Origin: UBA1732 sp045114235
GTDB lineage: Bacteria; Verrucomicrobiota; Lentisphaeria; Victivallales; UBA1829
Length of the DNA: 21,416 nucleotides
Direction: 5' to 3'
Assembly (NCBI GenBank): GCA_045114235.1
Contig: JBGUKB010000114.1
Coordinates: 1 to 21,416 of the forward strand
Shown in pieces: positions 14,778 to 21,416 of this stretch. The number at the start of each line of letters is the position of its first letter. Positions within the stretch are counted from its first letter, which is position 1. The translations under genes and the position numbers were made by a program. Below the pieces are notes generated by a model. That model was not told where the DNA came from. It did no database searches and saw only the letters and a program-made list of their open reading frames with translations.

Positions 14778-16534
14778 AGCAAATCAACATCATTTCTCTA
14801 TTTGCGGCGGGTATCGTGTGCCTGCTGAATTTGAACGCAAACGCCGCCGACCTGCCCGGCGTCCCGCGCGACTCCAATTTCAACAACACCGGCGGCTACG
14901 ACGCCACGCGGATCGTCGCCCGCTTGAACGTGAACGTGGATTCCGGCACGAAGGTCGTGCATTTCATCCGCGACAACAACGACCCGCGCGTGGTCACGAA
15001 GACCTATCTGCTCCAGCACGTCGACCCGTACGAATTCCGCGACTATCTGCGCCAGATGGTACAGACCAAGCGCGTCGGCAACACCATGCTCCAGCAGCAG
15101 TACCCGTCGAACACCGCCGCGCCGCCGTTCCTCGCCACGGAAAGCTCCGTCGAGCTCGGCTCCGCCAACGCCCAGCCCGGCTACACGCCGCCCGTCCAGC
15201 TCGGCAGCAATACCGCCGTCGAGTGCCTGAAGTACGCCGACGGCACCGGGCTGCTCATCGTGAGCGCGGAGGAATACCGGTTCAGCGACAGCGAGAACGG
15301 GATCGGCATCGACACGCTCGTCGCCACGCTCGACGACCCGGTGCTGGGCGCGCTGAACTACGGCTACCAGATGTACATCTACATGCCGAAATTCGTGCCC
15401 GCGCGCAACCTGATGCCGCTCATCGAAAACGTCGGCATGAACATCAGTGACGTGACCGAACTGTGGCAGGGCATGGACCTGGTCGCGTACGACCCCGACC
15501 TGAACTGGCTCATCTTCGACGTCTGCAACTACTCCTGCGACAACATCGCGCACATGCTCTCCAAGTTCGACGTCCCGGTCCCGCAGGTCCGCCTGAAGAT
15601 CAAGGTCTACGAGCTTGACACCGAGAACGACGACCGCATCGGCATCGACTTCCAGGGCTGGAAGAACAACGAGGGCGCGGACTTCTTCTCCGTCGGCGGC
15701 CGCTACCGCAACAACTGGTCGTCCGTCTACAGCGGCGGCGTCGGCCCGGTCTCCGCCTACGGCTCCGAACGCACGAGCTATTTCAACTTCAACCCGAAGT
15801 GGAACACGCGCTACATCGACTTCCTGGAGTCGCGCGGCAAAGCGAAGGTCCTGCACACCGGCGAGCTCTGCATCCGCAATGCCGCCGAGGGCGCCACGTT
15901 CGCACGCACCACGCAGCTGCTCTACTCCGACGATTCCGCCGCAGTCTCGAAGGCGCAGGCCACGCCGGACATGGGCGTCGGCCCGTACCAGCTACTTTCG
16001 CAGATCATCAACAAAGTCTTCGACAAGGGCGATCCGCTCCCGGTCGGCAAGGGCGAGGCGCAGGAGATCAAGGCGTTCACGGGATTCGGATTCACCATGA
16101 CCGTGAACAACGTCTCCGTCAACCTCGAGGAAACGCGCTTCGACATCACGCTCTCCAACACCAGCCTGCTCGGATTCCAGTCCAACGGCGCGCCGCGCGT
16201 CTCGAACGGCGGCGTGGTGAAGCAGGTCGTCAGCCTGCCGCACGGCAAGGACACGTTCGTGATCGGCGGACTCACCAAACAGGAGGAAGTCGAGTCGCGC
16301 ACGGGCGTGCCGTGGCTTATGGACATCCCCGTGCTCGGGTATCTCTTCAGCTCGGTCTCCAATTCGGTCAAGCACACGGAGCTCATCGTGATGGCGCAGT
16401 GCGAGTGGGATTCGCCCGCCGACAAGCCCGACCTCAAGAATACCTCGAAGGCGGAGACGCGCGGCGCGCCGAGGGCGGTCCCCGTCATGCCCGCTCAGAA
16501 CATTCCGGCGGGCGTCCCGCAGCCTCAATTCTGA
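14774..16534 (+). CDS. Secretin-family outer-membrane protein, second copy
   Basis: A 586-residue protein with a signal peptide ending near residue 24 (NANA-ADLPG). N-domain-like segments are seen at about 73-95 (VVTKTYLLQHVDPYEFRDYL) and about 195-265. The secretin core begins QVRLKIKVYELDTENDDRIG (271-290), then IDFQGWKN, which parallels the same place in the first copy. Near the end are FVIGGL (495-500), GVPWLMDIPVLGYLFSS (511-527) and a final TELIVMAQ strand. This second copy keeps the canonical VIGGL and IPVLGYLF motifs better than the first. The two proteins are clearly paralogous but far from identical, so they may form a mixed or double-ring pore. A Pro-rich tail (about 560-586) could bind a pilotin. 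It is translationally coupled to the first copy. Confidence 0.85.
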   Translation: MKQINIISLFAAGIVCLLNLNANAADLPGVPRDSNFNNTGGYDATRIVARLNVNVDSGTKVVHFIRDNNDPRVVTKTYLLQHVDPYEFRDYLRQMVQTKRVGNTMLQQQYPSNTAAPPFLATESSVELGSANAQPGYTPPVQLGSNTAVECLKYADGTGLLIVSAEEYRFSDSENGIGIDTLVATLDDPVLGALNYGYQMYIYMPKFVPARNLMPLIENVGMNISDVTELWQGMDLVAYDPDLNWLIFDVCNYSCDNIAHMLSKFDVPVPQVRLKIKVYELDTENDDRIGIDFQGWKNNEGADFFSVGGRYRNNWSSVYSGGVGPVSAYGSERTSYFNFNPKWNTRYIDFLESRGKAKVLHTGELCIRNAAEGATFARTTQLLYSDDSAAVSKAQATPDMGVGPYQLLSQIINKVFDKGDPLPVGKGEAQEIKAFTGFGFTMTVNNVSVNLEETRFDITLSNTSLLGFQSNGAPRVSNGGVVKQVVSLPHGKDTFVIGGLTKQEEVESRTGVPWLMDIPVLGYLFSSVSNSVKHTELIVMAQCEWDSPADKPDLKNTSKAETRGAPRAVPVMPAQNIPAGVPQPQF

Positions 16535-16554
16535 ATATGGAAAGGGCTTGACAT

Positions 16555-17004
16555 ATGAAACAAGTATTTTGCGCCATATTAGGGCTTGTCTGCTCGCTTT
16601 TCCTCGCCGCGTGCGTGGTCGTCGAAAAGGACGAGTTCAACGCGGTCGACCCGGACGACGCCGAGCTGGTGCGCTCCGTGGAGCTGGGGAACAACATCCT
16701 CGCGGCGTTCCGCGATGAGGACTTCGCGAAGCTGAAGAAGAACATCCCCGGCCCGCTTCAGACGAAGATGACCGAGAAGGACTTCAAGACCTCGTGCGGC
16801 AACTGGCGCGACACGCTCGGAACGATCAAGGACTTCGATTACGTCCTTGAGCTGGACACGCCCGCGGTGCGGAACCTGATCTGGCGCGTGGAGTTCGAAC
16901 GCGACACCACGGACGGGGACGAGGTCGAACAGGACATGCTGTTTCGCCTCGTGACCGGAAAGGTCGATGACGAGACATGCGTGCTGTCCTGCGGATTTTT
17001 GTAA
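16555..17004 (+). CDS. Small lipoprotein linked to the secretin pair
   Basis: A 149-residue protein with a type II signal peptide: hydrophobic residues 4-17 and lipobox LAAC with Cys20. The mature part is acidic and alpha/beta, with no family I recognise firmly (FRDEDFAKLKKNIPGPLQTK, then EKDFKTSCGNWRDTLG, faintly like DUF3887/DUF4019 domains). Two further cysteines lie near its end (VLSC and ETC). Start ATG 16555 follows AAGGG by a suitable distance and lies 20 nt after the second secretin stop, so it is probably in the same operon. A pilotin or secretin-stabilising role is a guess from position and lipidation only. Confidence 0.75.
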   Translation: MKQVFCAILGLVCSLFLAACVVVEKDEFNAVDPDDAELVRSVELGNNILAAFRDEDFAKLKKNIPGPLQTKMTEKDFKTSCGNWRDTLGTIKDFDYVLELDTPAVRNLIWRVEFERDTTDGDEVEQDMLFRLVTGKVDDETCVLSCGFL

Positions 17005-17071
17005 GCTCAAAATGAACGTATAAAACGGGCGCGTTTCCAGCAAAAAGGAGACGCGCCCGAAATTTGAGCTT
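17003..17071. terminator. Nested bidirectional terminator between convergent operons
   Basis: The inner stem is GGGCGCGTTTCC (17027-17038) with GGAGACGCGCCC (17047-17058), 12 pairs including one G-T. Outer arms are AAGCTCAAA (17003-17011) and TTTGAGCTT (17063-17071). On the minus strand the inner stem is followed by GTTTTATA, so termination of the glycosidase transcript is better supported than of the plus-strand operon. The first outer arm begins within the lipoprotein stop codon. Confidence 0.75.
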
Positions 17072-17085
17072 GATTTGAGCAGGGA

Positions 17086-20000
17086 TCACTTCACCGATGT
17101 CAGGTTGATGCGGCTCACATTGAGCCCGTCGGATTTCCAGCGGAGTTCGAGCGTGTGGAAGCCCTGCTTGAACTCGACCGGATAGGACTTCGTGTCGATC
17201 CAGTTCTGATCGCCGCCGGTGGAGGTCGCGTTGAACGTCGCCGCGATCTCGCCGTCGAGGTACAGCTCGATTGCGAGCTGCGCCAGCGTGTTCGCCTGGC
17301 CGCTCGCCACGCGCAGAGAGACTTCGTACTTGTGGTCCTTCGCGCAATGGACCGCATAACGCGCCACACTGCCGACCGTGGCATCGAAAATGGCATGGTC
17401 CGAGTCCTTTATCGGTACACCGTTCTGACTGCCGCTGAGTTCTTTCTGCGAGTCTTCCGTGCGGAGCCCCTGCGAGAGGAATATTGCGTTTTCGGCCGCC
17501 AAGATCGACATGATCGCCCCAGGCGGGATCTCGATCTTGTCGAGTTCGATGACGCCGACGGGGCGTCCGTTTCTGACCGCATTGAAGTCAATCGTGTATT
17601 CGCGGGCGTCAGCGCCGGAGCCCGTTCGGATAGTCGCGACTTTCACGGTATTGTCCCCGGTGATCTTCTTTTCGACTCCGGCGGGCGTCGCGACCTCGAT
17701 CTTCGCGGTCGCGAAGTCGACGCCGGGGAGATAGTACGCCGTCACGGCGGGATTGAACCCGATCTTCTCGCCGTTGACCGTGATGTCGGTCGGGACGTTC
17801 TTGAGTTCAGCGCCGGACTTTCCGGCGTTCGCGGAAGCGCTTGCGGCGCTCGGAACGTCGGATTTGGCGTCCGAGCTCACTGCAAACCAGTCTTCGCCGG
17901 GCTGGTAGGTGTTCGGGAGGCCATGCTCCTTGCGGAACGTGCGCGAATTCATCACGTAATTCAGCACGTTCTTCGTGCTGCGCTGCATTTCGCCGAGCGT
18001 GATGCCCGCCGTAATGTCGTCCGGACGGCCCGCGGCGACCCACTGGTTGTAGGATTCGAGCAGGGAGTTGTCCTTGCCGCGTCCTCCCCCGAAGCCGCCG
18101 CCTGCGGGGCCGTCGCCGGGCATGAGCACGTCCATCTGGGAACGGATGCGCCACGCGTTGTTGCGGACGTGGAGCGCGTCGGACGCGCCCTCGCGGGCCC
18201 ACCAGTCGGTCATGAGGGAGCCGGTCCAGCCCCACTGGCCGCGCAGGATGGTGGTGTCGAGGTCGTAGTTGTAGTAGTTCCAGAAGCTGTTGATCTTGTT
18301 GTAGCTGCCCATGATGTTATAGGGCTTGCCCGCCTTCACGCAGATTTCGAACGCCCGCAGGTAGATTTCGCGGAGGGCGCGTTCGGAGCAGCGCGAATCG
18401 TTGGCGTTGCGGTTGGTCTCCTGGTTGTTCAGCGCGAAGTGCTTCGGCACGGTGGACGCGCCCGCTTTCTGGATGCCGCGCGTCATGTAGGCGGCCATGA
18501 GCCCGGTGAGGAGCGGGTCTTCGGAGTAGTACTCGAAGTTGCGGCCGCAGAGCGGGTTGCGGTGGATGTTCATGCCGGGGCCGAGGATGCAGTCGACGCC
18601 GTTCATTTCCATCTCGAGGCCGACCTGGTAGTACATCGCCTCGATCAGGTCATTGTTCCAGGTGCAGGCGAGCAGGGAGCCGATGGGGAGGAGCGAAGCG
18701 TTCGCGGAGAGGCGCAGGCCGGAGGGGCCGTCGCAGGTCGCGATGGGCGGGACGCCCTTGTCGCGGACGCTCTGGAGCGTGCCGCCGAAGACGGAGGCGT
18801 TGCCCGCGGGCCCGAGCGGGCTGCCCATGCCGCCGTCGCCGCGGAGGAGCGTTTCGATCTCAACGGGCGTGAGCTGGGCGACGAATTCGTCGAGCGTGTT
18901 TTTGCCGTTCTTCACGTCGATGAGTTTGATGCCCTTGTCGCCGGTCTCCGGCACGGCCTTCGGGAGGCGTTCCTTCACGCGGGCGGGGAGGTCGACTTTC
19001 GAGACCGGGACACGTTCCGTGCCGGGGACGAGCTTGTCGGCCTGTTCGATGGCTTTCATGCGGTCGAACGCGACGGATTCGGAGGCGATCGCGAGGGCGG
19101 GTTCGAGCTGTTCGACCACGACGAGTTCTTTGAGCTCGAAGCCGCCGAATTCCGTTGCGAAGCGACTGTTGTTCCCGACATAGAGCTTGTAATCGCCGGG
19201 TTCGAGGATCCATGCGGCCTGATGACCGGTCACGCCGCTGTCGTCGAACGAGGCGAAATTCTTCATCGGGATCGTGAACGTGAACGTCTGGGATTCGCCG
19301 GGTTTGAGCTCATTCGTCTTCGCGTATGCTACGAGGACTTTCGCGGGCTTGCCGAGCTTGCCCTGCGGCGCGCCGCAATAGATCTGCACGACTTCACGGC
19401 CGGAGAACTTCGAACCGGTGTTCTTCACCGTGGCCTCGACGGTCACGCCGTCCTTCACGAGGTCGGCAGATTTCACGCTCACGCCGCTGATGTCGAACGT
19501 GGTGTAGCTGAGGCCGAATCCGAAGGGATAGAGGACCTTTTCGGGGGCGAACGTCTCGAAGAAGCGGTAGCCGACGTAGATGTCCTCGGTGTAGTTGTTG
19601 AACTCGCGGTTGCCGAAGCTCGAGGACGATGGGTAGTCCTGGTAGGTGTTCGCGATGGCGGACGCGAGCTTGCCGGACGGCGTTTCCTCGCCGGTCAGCA
19701 CGGACACGATGGCGTTGCCGGTCTCCATGCCGCCCTGCCAGACGTACATGAGGGCGTCGATCTTGTAGTCCTTCACCCACGCCATGTCGATCACGTTGCC
19801 GACGTTCAGCAGGACGACCGTCTTTTTGAACGCACCGGTGACTTCCTTGAGGAGGAACTTTTCGGCGTCGGTGAGGTAGTAGCTGCCGGGTTCGAGCCTG
19901 CATTCGCGGTCCTCGCCCGCGGCGCGCCCGATCACGAGCACGGCGGTATCGGCGCGCTTTGAGGCGGCCTGGATCTGTTCGGCGGTGATGGGCATTTCGG

Positions 20001-20418
20001 GAGCGTAGAACGGCCAGTTGCCCCAGCCGCCCGCGCGGAGCGGATTCGCCTGCGCCCATTTCGTGTAGGTGTCGAAGAGTTCCTTGTCCGGCACGATCTT
20101 GTCGGTTTTTGCGAGGGCGTCGGCGAGCGTGACGCGGTACGGCGGCTTCACGTCGCCGCCGGAGCCGTAGCCGACCAGGAAGGTCTGGACCTGCGTGATG
20201 CCGAAGAACGCGACGGGCTGTGCGCCGTTCTGTCCGAGCGGGAGCGCGTTGTTGTCGTTTTTGAGCAGCACGATGCCTTCTGCGGCGGCGCGGCGCGCGT
20301 ATTGCTGCACGGCGGGATTCACGGCGGCGAACGCCTGGACGGAGATTAGGGCGGCCGCTGCAGCGCATGAGGCACCGGCGACTGCCTTGAGACTGAGGAA
20401 CGGGATGTGGAATTTCAT
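17086..20418 (-). CDS. GH3 glycosidase with inverted domain order and C-terminal CBM-like modules
   Basis: A 1,110-residue secreted glycoside hydrolase. The frame opens earlier (20511), but ATG at 20418 has GAAGGAAA upstream and a clear signal peptide ending AFA near residue 30. Domain order is inverted relative to common GH3 enzymes. The alpha/beta sandwich comes first, with EGIVLLKN (about 47-54) and the probable acid/base Glu169 in AAGEDREC. A fibronectin III-like domain (about 315-425) follows. The TIM barrel comes last: TCDGPSGLR, ILGPGMNIHRNPLCGRNFEY (about 611-630), KHF and the nucleophile Asp738 in MTDWW. Beyond the barrel are a beta-sandwich (about 870-960) and a CBM6-like end (about 1000-1110, WIDT...GFHTLELRW). 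Rumen and gut GH3 enzymes with this inverted order are beta-glucosidases; beta-xylosidase or related activity is also possible. It shares strand with the upstream GH95 gene. Confidence 0.88.
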   Translation of the reverse strand: MKFHIPFLSLKAVAGASCAAAAALISVQAFAAVNPAVQQYARRAAAEGIVLLKNDNNALPLGQNGAQPVAFFGITQVQTFLVGYGSGGDVKPPYRVTLADALAKTDKIVPDKELFDTYTKWAQANPLRAGGWGNWPFYAPEMPITAEQIQAASKRADTAVLVIGRAAGEDRECRLEPGSYYLTDAEKFLLKEVTGAFKKTVVLLNVGNVIDMAWVKDYKIDALMYVWQGGMETGNAIVSVLTGEETPSGKLASAIANTYQDYPSSSSFGNREFNNYTEDIYVGYRFFETFAPEKVLYPFGFGLSYTTFDISGVSVKSADLVKDGVTVEATVKNTGSKFSGREVVQIYCGAPQGKLGKPAKVLVAYAKTNELKPGESQTFTFTIPMKNFASFDDSGVTGHQAAWILEPGDYKLYVGNNSRFATEFGGFELKELVVVEQLEPALAIASESVAFDRMKAIEQADKLVPGTERVPVSKVDLPARVKERLPKAVPETGDKGIKLIDVKNGKNTLDEFVAQLTPVEIETLLRGDGGMGSPLGPAGNASVFGGTLQSVRDKGVPPIATCDGPSGLRLSANASLLPIGSLLACTWNNDLIEAMYYQVGLEMEMNGVDCILGPGMNIHRNPLCGRNFEYYSEDPLLTGLMAAYMTRGIQKAGASTVPKHFALNNQETNRNANDSRCSERALREIYLRAFEICVKAGKPYNIMGSYNKINSFWNYYNYDLDTTILRGQWGWTGSLMTDWWAREGASDALHVRNNAWRIRSQMDVLMPGDGPAGGGFGGGRGKDNSLLESYNQWVAAGRPDDITAGITLGEMQRSTKNVLNYVMNSRTFRKEHGLPNTYQPGEDWFAVSSDAKSDVPSAASASANAGKSGAELKNVPTDITVNGEKIGFNPAVTAYYLPGVDFATAKIEVATPAGVEKKITGDNTVKVATIRTGSGADAREYTIDFNAVRNGRPVGVIELDKIEIPPGAIMSILAAENAIFLSQGLRTEDSQKELSGSQNGVPIKDSDHAIFDATVGSVARYAVHCAKDHKYEVSLRVASGQANTLAQLAIELYLDGEIAATFNATSTGGDQNWIDTKSYPVEFKQGFHTLELRWKSDGLNVSRINLTSVK

Positions 20419-20472
20419 ATTGTTTCCTTCCATTGGGAAAGGGGGTTGTTCAGGGAGGATTCCGGCGGGATG

Positions 20473-20505
20473 AAAAACGGCTGCCTCCTTGCGGGAGACA
20501 GCCGT
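20473..20505 (-). terminator. Strong intrinsic terminator between GH95 and GH3 genes
   Basis: On the minus strand, ACGGCTGTCTCC (20505-20494) pairs over 12 bases (one G-T) with GGAGGCAGCCGT (20488-20477), followed by five T (20477-20473). It lies 12 nt after the GH95 stop. No convincing promoter is seen in the 55 nt between it and the GH3 gene, so GH3 may depend on read-through. Confidence 0.88.
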
Positions 20506-20516
20506 ATACATCGAGC

Positions 20517-21416
20517 TTATTTAAAGTCGGCGGGGGTCAGTTCGACGAAACCTTTCTTTCCGGTGAGGTCGACTGTCTTGCCATTGTAGCGGGCGACGAT
20601 CGGGAGGCCGATGAGGTCGGAGATCACGGCCTTGCCGAGCGTGCCGTTGTCCCACTGAATGGCGACCGTGGCGTTGCCGCGGGCCTTCAGGCCGGAGACG
20701 TTGCCTTTCGGGAGCGCCTTCGGGAGGCAGGGCAGGACGTCGATGATGGTCTTGCCGTCGGCAGTGGTCTCCTGCGACTGGAGCAGGATCTCGATCATGC
20801 CGGCCGCGCCGCCGAAGTTGCCGTCGATCTGGAACGGCGGATGCGCGTCGAAGAGGTTGTTGTAGGTGCGCGAGGGGGTAATGAGGTTGCCGACGAGCCG
20901 CCAGGCGCGGTCGCCGTCGAGGAGGCGCGCCCACAGGTTGATCTTCCAGCCCATGCTCCAGCCGGTGGCGTCGTCGCCGCGGGCGTTCAGGGAGACTTTC
21001 GCGGCGTTGAAGAGATCGGTGTCGCTGGCGCGGATCACGTTGCCGGGGAACACGGTGAAGAGGTGGGAGACGTGGCGGTGTTTGTTGTTCGGGTTGTCGT
21101 CCGGCATGTCGTCCTGCCATTCGCGGAGCTGTCCCCAGGTGCCGATGGTGAACGGCGGGAACTTCTTCATGGCAGCTTCCATCTTCGCGCGGAATTCGGG
21201 GTCGTCATTGAGGAGCTTGGAGCTCTCGATGGTCGCCTTGAAGAGCGCGGTCAGGATGCCGGTGTCCATGGTCGGGGAGGCGCAGAGGCCGCCCTGTTCG
21301 GGGGAGTAGGACGGGATGGTGACGAGGACGCCGCCGTGCTTGGGATCGGGCTGGAGGAAGTCGAGGTAGAACTTCACGGACTCCTTCATGACCGGGTAGT
21401 GCTTGCGGAGGTCGTC
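20517..21416 (-). CDS. GH95 alpha-L-fucosidase, C-terminal part (continues past the right edge)
   Basis: The frame is open through the right end of the window (…DDLRKHYPVMKESVKFYLDF), so only about 300 C-terminal residues are visible; an internal ATG at 21389 is not the start. Family 95 landmarks are in order: IPSYSPEQG, the MDTGILTALF helix, GTWGQLREWQDD, NKHRHVSHLFTVFPG, ATGWSMGWKINLWARLLDGD and DAHPPFQIDGNFGGAAGM. The Asp of QIDGNFG (codon 20823-20825) is probably the general base described for this family; the acid Glu lies outside the window. GH95 enzymes release alpha-1,2-linked (some alpha-1,3/1,4) fucose or galactose from host glycans, xyloglucan or algal polysaccharide. It ends with ELTPADFK at a TAA, followed at once by a strong terminator. 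Confidence 0.93.
   Translation of the reverse strand, partial: DDLRKHYPVMKESVKFYLDFLQPDPKHGGVLVTIPSYSPEQGGLCASPTMDTGILTALFKATIESSKLLNDDPEFRAKMEAAMKKFPPFTIGTWGQLREWQDDMPDDNPNNKHRHVSHLFTVFPGNVIRASDTDLFNAAKVSLNARGDDATGWSMGWKINLWARLLDGDRAWRLVGNLITPSRTYNNLFDAHPPFQIDGNFGGAAGMIEILLQSQETTADGKTIIDVLPCLPKALPKGNVSGLKARGNATVAIQWDNGTLGKAVISDLIGLPIVARYNGKTVDLTGKKGFVELTPADFK

Noticed and set aside
17155..19962. Plus-strand frame of 935 codons opposite the GH3 gene
   Set aside because: Val/Asp/Glu/Arg-rich shadow of GH3 codons; the minus strand shows complete GH3 motifs and a signal peptide.

Overview
The window looks like a bacterial chromosome segment, possibly a complete short contig: it begins inside a tetranucleotide repeat and ends inside a gene. 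Most of it (about 5.9 kb to the right end) is GC-rich, with tight operons, ATGA overlaps and good Shine-Dalgarno sites. The mix of outer-membrane secretins, a WbaP-type exopolysaccharide initiator, aminolipid-type acyltransferases and GH95/GH3 glycosidases fits a glycan-degrading Gram-negative. A Lentisphaerota/Victivallaceae-like or other PVC gut bacterium is my best guess, at modest confidence and without any marker gene.

Left region (1 to about 5.76 kb) is clearly more AT-rich. It holds, on the minus strand, a large membrane-anchored AlgX/AlgJ-like SGNH protein and, 12 nt downstream, the start of an MBOAT O-acyltransferase. The MBOAT frame runs into 20.5 copies of GCTT, an arrangement typical of phase variation. 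Upstream of the pair is a long nested inverted repeat that overlaps a possible terminator. Further right come an ISL3-type transposase remnant, an orphan 3' gene fragment with its own terminator, an AT-rich non-coding stretch with degenerate repeats, and a small element bounded by perfect 23-bp inverted repeats. The stretch ends exactly at the 3' end of a tRNA with anticodon CAT, a usual boundary for an integrated island.

Middle region (6.0-12.7 kb) is one probable minus-strand operon of six genes. In transcription order these are an OlsB-like N-acyltransferase, a PlsC/OlsA-like O-acyltransferase, a CobS-like membrane protein that has lost the CobS acidic motif, a GT-C membrane glycosyltransferase, a WbaP-like phosphoglycosyl transferase and a GT4 glycosyltransferase. 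It appears to combine aminolipid synthesis with polyprenyl-linked glycan assembly.

Right of a tRNA-Gln(CTG), a plus-strand operon (13.3-17.0 kb) encodes two different secretin-like proteins in tandem and a small lipoprotein, without other type II secretion or pilus genes. A nested terminator separates it from convergent minus-strand glycosidase genes: a GH3 enzyme with inverted domain order and C-terminal carbohydrate-binding-like modules, and the C-terminal part of a GH95 alpha-L-fucosidase that runs off the right edge. The last two suggest degradation of a fucosylated glycan.
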